A DNA stretch of 20,868 bases, taken from IMG/VR virus record IMGVR_UViG_3300046028_003225, positions 1 to 20,868 of that record. The stretch is one strand, 5' to 3'. Below, piece after piece: positions 1 through 7,108 of the stretch. Numbering within the stretch: the stretch's first letter is position 1; each line of letters opens with the position of its first letter. The translations under genes were made by a program, and so were the position numbers. The stretch comes from a virus. The notes under the pieces are model-generated. The model saw only the letters and a program-made list of their open reading frames with translations. It did not search any database and had not been told where the DNA came from.

Positions 1-2
1 TT

Positions 3-518
3 GTCACTTTTTTCATTGAAGCCGTAGAAATGAAGGCCGAAAGCGAAAAGCTAGGTCGCCCCGTTTATCGTGACGTGCCATTCATTAAAATTGTAGTCCC
101 AGGCGATGTGCATAACATCATCGAACGCAAAGCAAGTGACGCTGATAAAGCGCAATTCCCTTTAGCGTGGAAACGATTTGAGGCTTCCGAAGCCGAAGGC
201 CATGTGGGTACACCTTTAGAGCAATGGCCTCAGATGACACGCTCGATGGTCAAAGAGTGCAAGTATTTCGAAATTCACACGGTCGAGCAATTGGCTACTC
301 TTAGCGACATTAACGTCTCGCGCATGGGCATGGGTTACATGGACTTGCGAAACAAAGCCAAAGCCTATCTAGTAGCGGCGGCGGGTACGGCGGGAGAGAC
401 TGCCCAAGCTGCTGAGAATCAACGCCTAAAAGACATGATTGCAGACTTACAACGACAAATGAATGACGTTTCTGAAAAGAAGCGTGGTCGCCCTGTTAAA
501 GAGGTAGAAACAGCATGA
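3..518 (+). CDS. capsid-adjacent phage protein, 5' end outside the window
   Basis: The reading frame is open from base 3, and the residues before the first ATG (base 30) read VTFFIEAVE, which look like coding sequence. That ATG has no Shine-Dalgarno sequence, so the gene very likely begins upstream of the window. The protein resembles a conserved family usually found just downstream of the major capsid gene in short-tailed phages. Its hallmarks are an N-terminal block ending in a PG-containing turn, a GTPLEQWP motif, and a C-terminal helical region (TVEQLATLSD followed by MGMGYMDLRNKAKAYL). The tail of the protein is a predicted coiled coil (about residues 125-150 counted from the ATG), then KKRGRPVKE, which contains the RGRP core of an AT-hook. 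Its role in head assembly or DNA packing is inferred from position and family recall only. It overlaps the adaptor gene by 4 bases (ATGA). Confidence 0.75.
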   Translation, partial: VTFFIEAVEMKAESEKLGRPVYRDVPFIKIVVPGDVHNIIERKASDADKAQFPLAWKRFEASEAEGHVGTPLEQWPQMTRSMVKECKYFEIHTVEQLATLSDINVSRMGMGYMDLRNKAKAYLVAAAGTAGETAQAAENQRLKDMIADLQRQMNDVSEKKRGRPVKEVETA

Positions 519-1420
519 GTTACAGCGCCTTAGATTTGCTTCAACAAGTGGCGGATGAGTTAGCCATCCAACGGCCTACGCTCGTTATCGGCAGCACTGA
601 CCCTAACATTCGTCAGTTAAGTGCTTTGTTGAACCGTCTAGGCGCTGACATTACCCGTCAATCCGAATGGCAGCTAATGAATAATGAGTATCTCATTGTC
701 ACTAAGTCGTTTGAATTGACGGGAACAACCATTGCGGGAAGCCCTATCATTACGGGCATTTCTAGCACGGCGCAAGTAACGACCGACTTTACAATTTTGG
801 GCGTGGGCATTGAACCCTTCGCCCAAGTCAAAACAGTTGATAACCTGACGCAAGTCACGATGGATATGAACGCCAACGAAAGCGGCACTGTAACGCTGAC
901 TTTCTCGCAAAATAAGTTTGATATGCCTTCGGATTGGAACTGGCAAATCGCATCAACTGAATGGAATCGCACTACTCGATGGCCGTTGCTTGGGCCAAAA
1001 TCAGCGCAAGAATGGCAGACCTACAAAGGCGGCATTGTCTCTGCTGGCCCACGTCAACGCTATCGAATCCTGCAAAACAAACTAACGCTAAACCCAAGCC
1101 CACCAAACGGTGAAACTTTGGCCTTTGAGTACATTTCTAAAGGCTGGGTAATTGGCGCAGATGGCACACGAAAAGAAAAGGTCACGCTTGATACGGATAC
1201 CTTTGTATTTACTAATTCGCTGTTAACTGTCGGATTGAAGGCACAATGGAAACAAGCGAAAGGGCTGGATATGTCCTTTGATATTGGTGAGTTTAGGGGC
1301 TTGTTAGAAGGCGAAAAGGCTACCGATAAAAGTGCGCCAGTGTTGTCGCTATCGCCTCAGTACGGTAGCGTTCTTTTGTCAACCAATTCGGTAATTGACG
1401 GAAACTTTCCAGGGTATTAA
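515..1420 (+). CDS. head-tail adaptor (connector) protein, podovirus type
   Basis: This 301-residue protein matches a family encoded between the head genes and the tail hub of podovirus-type phages. Visible family features are the start SYSALDLLQQVADEL, a LLNRLGADITRQSEW block around residues 37-52, a DMPSDWNWQIASTEWNRTTRW segment near 136-156 with the following GPKSAQEW, a FEYISKGWV strand near 203-212, and a C-terminal helix rich in KGLDMSFD. Adaptors of this kind extend the portal and receive the tail hub. The start ATG overlaps the preceding stop, indicating translational coupling. The next gene follows after 11 bases. The assignment rests on recalled family pattern and synteny; a tail-completion role is the main alternative. 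Confidence 0.6.
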   Translation: MSYSALDLLQQVADELAIQRPTLVIGSTDPNIRQLSALLNRLGADITRQSEWQLMNNEYLIVTKSFELTGTTIAGSPIITGISSTAQVTTDFTILGVGIEPFAQVKTVDNLTQVTMDMNANESGTVTLTFSQNKFDMPSDWNWQIASTEWNRTTRWPLLGPKSAQEWQTYKGGIVSAGPRQRYRILQNKLTLNPSPPNGETLAFEYISKGWVIGADGTRKEKVTLDTDTFVFTNSLLTVGLKAQWKQAKGLDMSFDIGEFRGLLEGEKATDKSAPVLSLSPQYGSVLLSTNSVIDGNFPGY

Positions 1421-1431
1421 AGGGTAAAAAA

Positions 1432-1731
1432 ATGGACAAAAGTTCAATCATCAAAGCTCTACGCGATGGAGTACAAGCAACATCAAACGGCGTGGCAAAT
1501 GCTGCTGTGGGTGACCCTGTTGATATTCTTGCCTCCGGCCTTCGCTATGTTGGTGTGCCAGTTGGCGATCGGCCTATGGGCGGCACTGAATGGCTCAAAA
1601 ATGGTGGCTTTACGCCGCCAGTTGATGAAGGCTTACCTAGTGCGATTGGTTCGGGTTTGGGTCAAGCGGTGGGTACTGCGGCGTTTATGCCGACCCAATT
1701 AAAAGGCTTGATTCAAAGAGCAATGAAATGA
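1432..1731 (+). CDS. small conserved phage structural-module protein
   Basis: This is a 99-residue protein preceded by an AGGGT-type ribosome site. It carries the motif VGVPVGDRPMGGTEWLKNGG (about residues 40-59), which recurs in small proteins of phage tail modules, followed by a Gly/Ala-rich helix (SAIGSGLGQAVGTAAFMP) that could be amphipathic or membrane-associated. No enzyme motif is visible. It ends in ATGA, overlapping the 30-residue membrane ORF that follows. Its place between the adaptor and the ADP-ribosyltransferase-like gene suggests a minor virion or ejected protein. The function is unknown. Confidence 0.65.
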   Translation: MDKSSIIKALRDGVQATSNGVANAAVGDPVDILASGLRYVGVPVGDRPMGGTEWLKNGGFTPPVDEGLPSAIGSGLGQAVGTAAFMPTQLKGLIQRAMK

Positions 1732-1820
1732 AACATTGGCTTGAATTTTTTAAAAAACATCCGACTACGGTGTTTTGGTTAGTGTGCATCTCATTGATTG
1801 CGCTTTTAAAGGTTTTATAA
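1728..1820 (+). CDS. 30-residue single-pass membrane protein
   Basis: A 30-codon ORF starts at the ATGA overlap with the preceding gene and ends one base before the next ATG. It therefore exactly fills an otherwise unexplained 90-base gap in a tightly packed operon. It begins MKHWLEFFKKHPTT, a basic amphipathic N-terminus, and continues with a hydrophobic helix VFWLVCISLIALLKVL. This is the pattern of a tiny inner-membrane protein with the charged end in the cytoplasm. A holin-like, ejection-related or host-modifying role is possible, but nothing in the sequence decides between them. The case for translation is the exact fit and the overlap; it could still be fortuitous. Confidence 0.55.
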   Translation: MKHWLEFFKKHPTTVFWLVCISLIALLKVL

Positions 1821-1821
1821 C

Positions 1822-2682
1822 ATGCCAAGTATTGCACCATTACTAAAAGCGGGGACTAAAGGCGTTGAATTTTTAGTTGACGCTTTAAGAGGTGTTAAAG
1901 GGCCACAATCCGAGGCACTGGCATTAGCGCAACAGAGGGCGGCTTTGCCTGTTAAACAAGGTGGTTTAGGTTTGCCCTCGACAAATACAGCAAGCGAACG
2001 AGCAGCCGCAATGGGATTTGAAGGCGGCTGGAAACATGGATCGCCTAATCCATCAATAAAAGAATTTAATCCTTCTATTGATTTAAGAAGGGGCGCAGAT
2101 TTTGGCCCAGCTACCTTTGCAACTAAAAGCGGTGATAACGCTAGTGGCTATTCTTTAAACTGGCAAGAATATGCAAATCACCCACAAAAATCAGCAATTG
2201 ACGAATCTAGGCAAGAAATACTAAGCAGATTTTTAAAAGCAAGACAAGCTGGCGACTTGGAAAACGCTGCAAAAATTCGACAAGAATTAAGTTATTTAAG
2301 GGATGGTGACCAGCTTTATGATGACTTTCTAAATTACAAGCTACCATCAAGCGGATCTACTGTTTATCCATTAATGATAAGAACAGAAGGAATGCCTTTG
2401 GTTTCTGGTGGCGGTAAAAACTTTAATGCGGTACATCCAACAGAAATACCGAAAGCAAGAAATTCTGGGTCATCTGGTGTATTAATAAACGATGTTGCTG
2501 ACAATTCTGGGAGATTTGCTGGGTCAAGCGACATTGCTGCCGTGTTTGACCCTTCAAGATTTCGTTCACAATTTGCAGCCTTTGACCCATTCCGCAAAAC
2601 CGCAGCCACAGCCGCCGCTATGGGTGTAGCTGCCCCTGACTTAATGGCTCAAGAACTGAGAAAAAACAATGGCAACCGCTAA
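1822..2682 (+). CDS. predicted ADP-ribosyltransferase (ART-PolyVal-like) virion-module protein
   Basis: This 286-residue protein has the layout of ADP-ribosyltransferase domains found in phage polyvalent proteins. A block SERAAAMGFEGGWKHGS (residues 58-74) places His72-Gly73 where the family has Y-H-G-T. The segment GPATFATKSGDNASGY (95-110) is the second conserved strand with its Y. A Pro-Leu-x-Ile-Arg strand lies near 184-188, and a VFDPSRFRSQFAAFDPF block near the C-terminus is typical of the family ending. The usual third catalytic Glu/Gln cannot be assigned with certainty. The N-terminal 50 residues are helical and could be a delivery or packaging region. Members of this family are thought to modify host proteins, perhaps after injection with the DNA, but that is inference here. 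The final 14 bases overlap the tail hub gene. Confidence 0.6.
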   Translation: MPSIAPLLKAGTKGVEFLVDALRGVKGPQSEALALAQQRAALPVKQGGLGLPSTNTASERAAAMGFEGGWKHGSPNPSIKEFNPSIDLRRGADFGPATFATKSGDNASGYSLNWQEYANHPQKSAIDESRQEILSRFLKARQAGDLENAAKIRQELSYLRDGDQLYDDFLNYKLPSSGSTVYPLMIRTEGMPLVSGGGKNFNAVHPTEIPKARNSGSSGVLINDVADNSGRFAGSSDIAAVFDPSRFRSQFAAFDPFRKTAATAAAMGVAAPDLMAQELRKNNGNR

Positions 2683-4177
2683 ACATAGCTCTTTCCCCGC
2701 CTGTGTCGGAGGTTTGAATGACCGCGAGAGCGTGGTCGCCATGCCAAAAGAGGACGCTGTTAAGCTGGTTAACTGGTGGGTGCAACCCGCCTATATTTCT
2801 ACCCGCAAAGGCCATGTACCCCATGTGACAGGGTTCACTTTTCCAGTTGAAACCATCATGGAGTACGCGGCGCAGGACGGTACAAACAAAATCTTTGCGG
2901 CTTCGGGTTCGGGAATCTATGACGTAACGACAGCGGGAGTGGTAGGTGCTGCGGCTGTCTCAGGATTAAATAGCGCACGGTGGCAAGAATCAATGATTAC
3001 GACCCCAGGCGGTTCGTTTCTGATTTGCGTTAACGGTGTCGATACCCCTCGTTTGTACAACGGTACGGCTTGGTCAACCGCATCAATCACGGGCGCAAGT
3101 AACCTTGTTCACGTCAATCTATTTAAAAACCGTCTATTTTTTACGCAGCAAAACTCGTTAGAACTCGCATTTTTGCCTGTTCTCAGCGTTAGTGGGGCTG
3201 CAACCGTCTTACCGTTAGGCTCTATTTTTAGGCGTGGCGGCTACATCATGGCTTGCTATTCTTGGACACTAGACGCAGGTGCGGGTTCTGATGACCATTT
3301 AGTCGTTATCTCAAGTAAGGGCGAAATTGCAGTTTACTCAGGCACAGACCCAAGCAATGCGAATAGCTGGAATCTAGTCGGCGTTTACTATGTGGGCGCA
3401 CCTATTGGGCGGCGATGCGGCATTAAATACGCTGGTGACCTAATTATTAACTGCTTTGGTGGTATTTTTCCATTGTCAAAGGCTTTGTTATCCGCAACGA
3501 TTGACAAGCGAAACGCCCTGACCGACAAGATACAAAACACGGTTGCAGAGGAAATGACTTTCTACAACCAAAACTTTGGCTGGCAGATGTGCTTATTTGA
3601 GGAAGCCAATATGCTGATATTGAACGTGCCAAAGGGTAACGGTTCAAACTATCAGTACGCTCAAAACACGATTACAGGGGCTTGGACACGATTCGAAGGT
3701 TGGGATGCAGAGTGCTGGTTATATAGCCGAGATGGGCTGTTTTACGGCGATTCAACAAGCGTACAAAAGGCTTGGCAAGGCAATACCGACAACGGCGCGC
3801 AAATTCAGTCCGATGTCATCATGTCGTATCAGTATTTCGGGGATATAGCGACAAACAAGTATTTCACGATGGTCAAGCCATTCCTACTGTCAAACGGCTC
3901 GCCTTCTATCCTTTACGGCTTATGCGGTGATTTTAAAGAAACCGAACCCGAAGGCGTATTCAATTACGAAGCGCCCACAGGTATGGTTTGGGGAACGATG
4001 TACTGGGGAACGATGGTTTGGGGTGGCAGTATGAACTCGATTACAAGCGGCTGGCACACGGTAGGGGTAGTGGCTAACGCTGCTGCACTTCGCTTAAAAG
4101 TACAGAATAACGGCTCAGAGGTAAGGTTTATGAATGTCAGCCACGTCCACAATCACGGCGGGATTTTGAACTACTGA
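2669..4177 (+). CDS. tail hub / head-closure protein, beta-propeller-like
   Basis: This 502-residue protein is predicted to be all-beta. The N-terminal pattern is typical of a podovirus tail protein family: FPACVGGLNDRESVVAMP (residues 9-26) followed by KLVNWWVQPAYISTRKGH (32-49). Repeated blades contain motifs such as IFAASGSGIYDV, FLICVNGVDTPRLYNG and DHLVVISSKGEIAVYSGTDP. A Trp/Gly/Met-rich stretch near residues 429-450 (VWGTMYWGTMVWGG) contains a short internal repeat. The length and blade pattern resemble P22 gp10-like stabilisation proteins, which plug the connector and hold the tail spikes. Similarity to P22 gp10 itself is not claimed. It starts inside the preceding gene and ends in a TGATG overlap with the acetyltransferase gene. 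Confidence 0.6.
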   Translation: MATAKHSSFPACVGGLNDRESVVAMPKEDAVKLVNWWVQPAYISTRKGHVPHVTGFTFPVETIMEYAAQDGTNKIFAASGSGIYDVTTAGVVGAAAVSGLNSARWQESMITTPGGSFLICVNGVDTPRLYNGTAWSTASITGASNLVHVNLFKNRLFFTQQNSLELAFLPVLSVSGAATVLPLGSIFRRGGYIMACYSWTLDAGAGSDDHLVVISSKGEIAVYSGTDPSNANSWNLVGVYYVGAPIGRRCGIKYAGDLIINCFGGIFPLSKALLSATIDKRNALTDKIQNTVAEEMTFYNQNFGWQMCLFEEANMLILNVPKGNGSNYQYAQNTITGAWTRFEGWDAECWLYSRDGLFYGDSTSVQKAWQGNTDNGAQIQSDVIMSYQYFGDIATNKYFTMVKPFLLSNGSPSILYGLCGDFKETEPEGVFNYEAPTGMVWGTMYWGTMVWGGSMNSITSGWHTVGVVANAAALRLKVQNNGSEVRFMNVSHVHNHGGILNY

Positions 4178-4596
4178 TGGTGTTTTTTGATGCGTCAATC
4201 ATTGGGCCGTGGGTAGCAGAGAAAACAGGCGGCTCATGGTGCGAAGGTCGAGGTCAGGCGATAGGCAAGCTAAAAAACGGTAATCTAGTCGCAGGTGTGC
4301 TTTATGAGGATTTCAACGGCGCAAACGTGGTATGCCATATTGCGGGTGAGGGTGGATGGGCAGATAGGCGGTTCTTGGGAATAATCTTTGACTTTCCCTT
4401 TAACCAGCTAAAAGTCAAACGCATTACCGTGCCAGTAAACGGTGATAACGATAAAAGCATTAGGCTTGTCGAACACATGGGTTTTAAATTAGAATCTAGG
4501 CTAGAGCAAGCTACCCTTGATTCTGATATTTTGTTGTACCGTCTATTTAAAGACGAATGTAAATATTTGAGAGGTAACTATGCTTATTCCATCTAA
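4177..4596 (+). CDS. GNAT-family N-acetyltransferase (phage tail-module type)
   Basis: This 139-residue protein has a compact GNAT arrangement. An N-terminal strand-helix region is followed by GKLKNGNLVAGVLYEDFNGANV (beta strands 2-3), and the KVKRITVPVNGDNDKSIRLVEHMGFKLESRL block (about 87-117) corresponds to GNAT motif B, with the conserved Asn-x-x-Ser and the Gly-Phe turn. The acetyl-CoA pyrophosphate loop (usual R/Q-x-x-G-x-G/A) is poorly conserved: the region reads ADRRFLGIIFDF. Such small GNATs are recurrent in podovirus tail clusters, and their substrate is unknown. The gene is coupled to both neighbours, with a TGATG start and a 17-base overlap at its 3' end, so it is expressed late with the virion genes. 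Acetylation of a virion or host protein is a reasonable guess. Confidence 0.7.
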   Translation: MVFFDASIIGPWVAEKTGGSWCEGRGQAIGKLKNGNLVAGVLYEDFNGANVVCHIAGEGGWADRRFLGIIFDFPFNQLKVKRITVPVNGDNDKSIRLVEHMGFKLESRLEQATLDSDILLYRLFKDECKYLRGNYAYSI

Positions 4597-5677
4597 ACAC
4601 TCAGGCTATCAGGCAGGGGTTCGCCTTTATCATGGCAAATCTTCGCCACCGCCAGCCCCAGACTATCGTGCTGCAGCCGAACAAACTGCGGCTGGTAATT
4701 TGGATATGGCGAAGTACGCAACAAAATCAAACCGAATCAATCAGGTCACACCTTACGGTTCTTTAGATTATTCATACAAGCCTGAACTAGACGCATCGGG
4801 CAAAGAGACTGGCGGCGGCTGGACGCAAACAATGAACCTTACGCCTCAAGCACAGGCAACGCTTGATAAACAAATGGCACTTTCTGACAAATACGCAGAC
4901 GTTGCCAATCTTGGTTTTGATAAAGCGCGTGGAATTTTTGAAAATCCAAACATTGACCAATCGCTATTGCCTAAAGCCCCGATTAACGCAGGAATGACCG
5001 CGCAACAGGCAATGATGTCTCGGCTGCAACCAACGCTAGACCGCAATGATGAAGCGTTACGCACACGACTTGCAAACCAAGGGATTTCTCTCGGTTCTCA
5101 AGCGTATGGGCGTGAACAAAACCTCGCAGGACAGAACGCAAACGACCTTTATCTCCAATCTGCTATGCAAGGTATTAACCTTGACACCAACGCCCGAAAA
5201 GACGCTTTAAATGAAGCGTATGCGGCACAGTCTCGACCATTGGATTTAGTGAACTCGTTACGGTCAGGCGCAAACGTACAGAACCCGACATTTCAGCCTT
5301 ACGCGCAGCAAGCTAACGTTGCAGGGCCGGATATTCTCGGTGCGACTAACGCTCAATACCAAGGCCAAGTGGCGGCTGCTAATGCACAGAACGCTGGCGC
5401 TGGCGGCATGATGAGTGGCTTGGGTTCATTGGCATTGACAGGTGCAAAAATGGGTATGTTTTCAGACCGCCGCATGAAAGAAAGCATTGTCAAAATTGGC
5501 TTATTGGACAACGGATTGAATTTGTACAAGTTTGATTACAAGCCCGAATTTAAAGACATTGCAGGGCACGGCACTTTTGTTGGTGTAATGGCTGATGAAG
5601 CAAAGGCAATCCCTAATGCTGTAATTCGTCAATCAAACGGTTACGACATGGTTGACTATTCAAAAGTCTACGCATAA
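4580..5677 (+). CDS. tail/ejection-module protein with C-terminal S74-type chaperone domain
   Basis: The 365-residue protein starts at an ATG with a good ribosome site (GAGAGG). The N-terminal half has the pattern seen in podovirus tail-associated proteins: SSPPPAPDYRAAAEQTAAGN (21-40), then NRINQVTPYGSLDYSY (51-66), followed by long Gln/Ala-rich helices (about 90-275). Residues 293-365 form a short peptidase S74/intramolecular-chaperone-like domain with MFSDRRMKESI (Ser295 and Lys300 in the family positions), LYKFDYKP, FVGVMADEAKAIPNAV and a terminal GYDMVDYSKV. In tail spikes this domain drives trimerisation and is then self-cleaved. Its presence on a helical, non-fibre protein suggests a trimeric tail or ejection component. 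Whether cleavage occurs is unknown. The gene lies directly before two ejection-type proteins. Confidence 0.65.
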   Translation: MLIPSKHSGYQAGVRLYHGKSSPPPAPDYRAAAEQTAAGNLDMAKYATKSNRINQVTPYGSLDYSYKPELDASGKETGGGWTQTMNLTPQAQATLDKQMALSDKYADVANLGFDKARGIFENPNIDQSLLPKAPINAGMTAQQAMMSRLQPTLDRNDEALRTRLANQGISLGSQAYGREQNLAGQNANDLYLQSAMQGINLDTNARKDALNEAYAAQSRPLDLVNSLRSGANVQNPTFQPYAQQANVAGPDILGATNAQYQGQVAAANAQNAGAGGMMSGLGSLALTGAKMGMFSDRRMKESIVKIGLLDNGLNLYKFDYKPEFKDIAGHGTFVGVMADEAKAIPNAVIRQSNGYDMVDYSKVYA

Positions 5678-5686
5678 GGATAAAAA

Positions 5687-7108
5687 ATGGCTGCATACGA
5701 TGATTTTGAGCAACAACAACTAGACCTAATGCAACGCCGAAAAACGGCGCGAGAAGGTCAGGCATTCAATATGCCCCAAGGTCAGATGGTGTCAGGCCAT
5801 TATGTAGCTCCGCACTTTACGCAAATTCTCGCCGAAGGACTTAGGGGCTACGCTGACATGAAGGGCGAACAGAAAGCCACTCAGGATTTAAAAGATTTAA
5901 GCACTCAACGCCGACAAGGACTGGCTGCTGCCTTAAAACAATACGGTCAAGACATGAACCCAAGCCAATTAGGAATGGGCGCAACAAACTTGGTGCAAGA
6001 TGCTTTGCCTGATGATTTAAAAACTGTTACTTTGCCTAATAATTACGGGGCAAGAGTACCTGATGCCACTGGCGCACTTGAAAGACTAGCAAGCAATCCA
6101 TACTCAAGTTCGCTTGGCATGGAAATGTTTAAAACAAACGCCGCAAAGCAGTTGGAAAAAGCGCAAGCAAAAGCAGAAACGCAAGGCTACGCAAATATTA
6201 TTTCAGCCAATGCTGGAAACCCACAAGCGGCCGTTCGTGCTGGTGTGCCTTCTAAGGTTGTTGAAGATTATTACAACGCTAAAAACATAGGCAAAAACAA
6301 AGTCGGTCGCACCATTGAAGTTGCAGGGCCGAACGGCAAGAAAATGATTCAACAGTTGGACGAATACGGCACTCCAGTTGGTCAAGCTACCGAGGGCTAT
6401 ATAGCGCCTCAATTGATAAACCAAGGCAATAAAAGTACCTTTGCTTTACCAGTCGCAGGTCAAAGTTTCAACATAAACATGACCCCAGGCGAATCAGCGC
6501 GTTTGGCGCAATCTGCAAGCCAATTTGCAGCTACTCAAGGCGCGCCCACATTTAATGAAAGTGCTGGTGGTTTTGTTTACAAGCCAACCGCTCAAAATCC
6601 TACTGGGAAAGTTGTTCCTGTTGCAGGTTTGGCAAACAATAAGCCAATGACAGAAGATCAATCTAAAGCAAGTGGCTGGCTAGTTCAAGCAACTAATGCT
6701 TATGGAAATATGCAAAAGGCAATGAAAGCTGACCCTGAATCAACAAAACCTGGCTTTCCTGAGATTCTGCAAGAAATTCCTTCAATGGGATTGACAACAG
6801 GCGCAGCCAATATGCTACGAAGCGCACCAAGGCAACAGTTCTTGCAAGGGGCATCTTCATTGAGCGAATCATTGCTACGCGCTGCAACTGGCGCAGGAGT
6901 AAACAAAGATGAGGCCGTACAGAAAATTAAAGAACTTACACCTGTATTTGGTGAAGATCCTGAAACAACAAGGCAAAAAATGGAAGCTATCCCGCTTTAC
7001 ATTGAATCGCTAAAAATGCGAGCAGGCCCAGGCGCTAGAAAAGTTGAATCAATTATGACAAACTCAGGCGGCGGTGGTGGTGTGGTTGATTTTGGGAGTC
7101 TTAAATAA
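5687..7108 (+). CDS. DNA ejection / internal virion-type protein 1
   Basis: This 473-residue protein is rich in Gln, Ala and Asn and lacks enzyme motifs. An N-terminal helical region runs from DDFEQQQLDLMQRRKTAREG to about residue 110. The middle has low-complexity beta-like segments. A conserved C-terminal block includes QQFLQGASSLSESLLRAATG and, downstream, KELTPVFGEDPETTRQKMEA and ESLKMRAGPGA. This C-terminal pattern (a helix with a leucine-arginine core, a Pro-containing turn before a QK-containing helix, and a final AG) is one I recognise from ejection or internal virion proteins of podovirus-type phages. Such proteins leave the capsid and extend the channel through the envelope. A good AGGATAAAAA-ATG site precedes it, and it couples to the next gene through TAATG. 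Confidence 0.55.
   Translation: MAAYDDFEQQQLDLMQRRKTAREGQAFNMPQGQMVSGHYVAPHFTQILAEGLRGYADMKGEQKATQDLKDLSTQRRQGLAAALKQYGQDMNPSQLGMGATNLVQDALPDDLKTVTLPNNYGARVPDATGALERLASNPYSSSLGMEMFKTNAAKQLEKAQAKAETQGYANIISANAGNPQAAVRAGVPSKVVEDYYNAKNIGKNKVGRTIEVAGPNGKKMIQQLDEYGTPVGQATEGYIAPQLINQGNKSTFALPVAGQSFNINMTPGESARLAQSASQFAATQGAPTFNESAGGFVYKPTAQNPTGKVVPVAGLANNKPMTEDQSKASGWLVQATNAYGNMQKAMKADPESTKPGFPEILQEIPSMGLTTGAANMLRSAPRQQFLQGASSLSESLLRAATGAGVNKDEAVQKIKELTPVFGEDPETTRQKMEAIPLYIESLKMRAGPGARKVESIMTNSGGGGGVVDFGSLK

Noticed and set aside
658-972. Leftward ORFs opposite the adaptor gene (104 and 90 residues)
   Set aside because: They lie wholly inside a gene with a recognisable family pattern, have no ribosome site or coupling, and read as Cys/Val-rich shadow translation.
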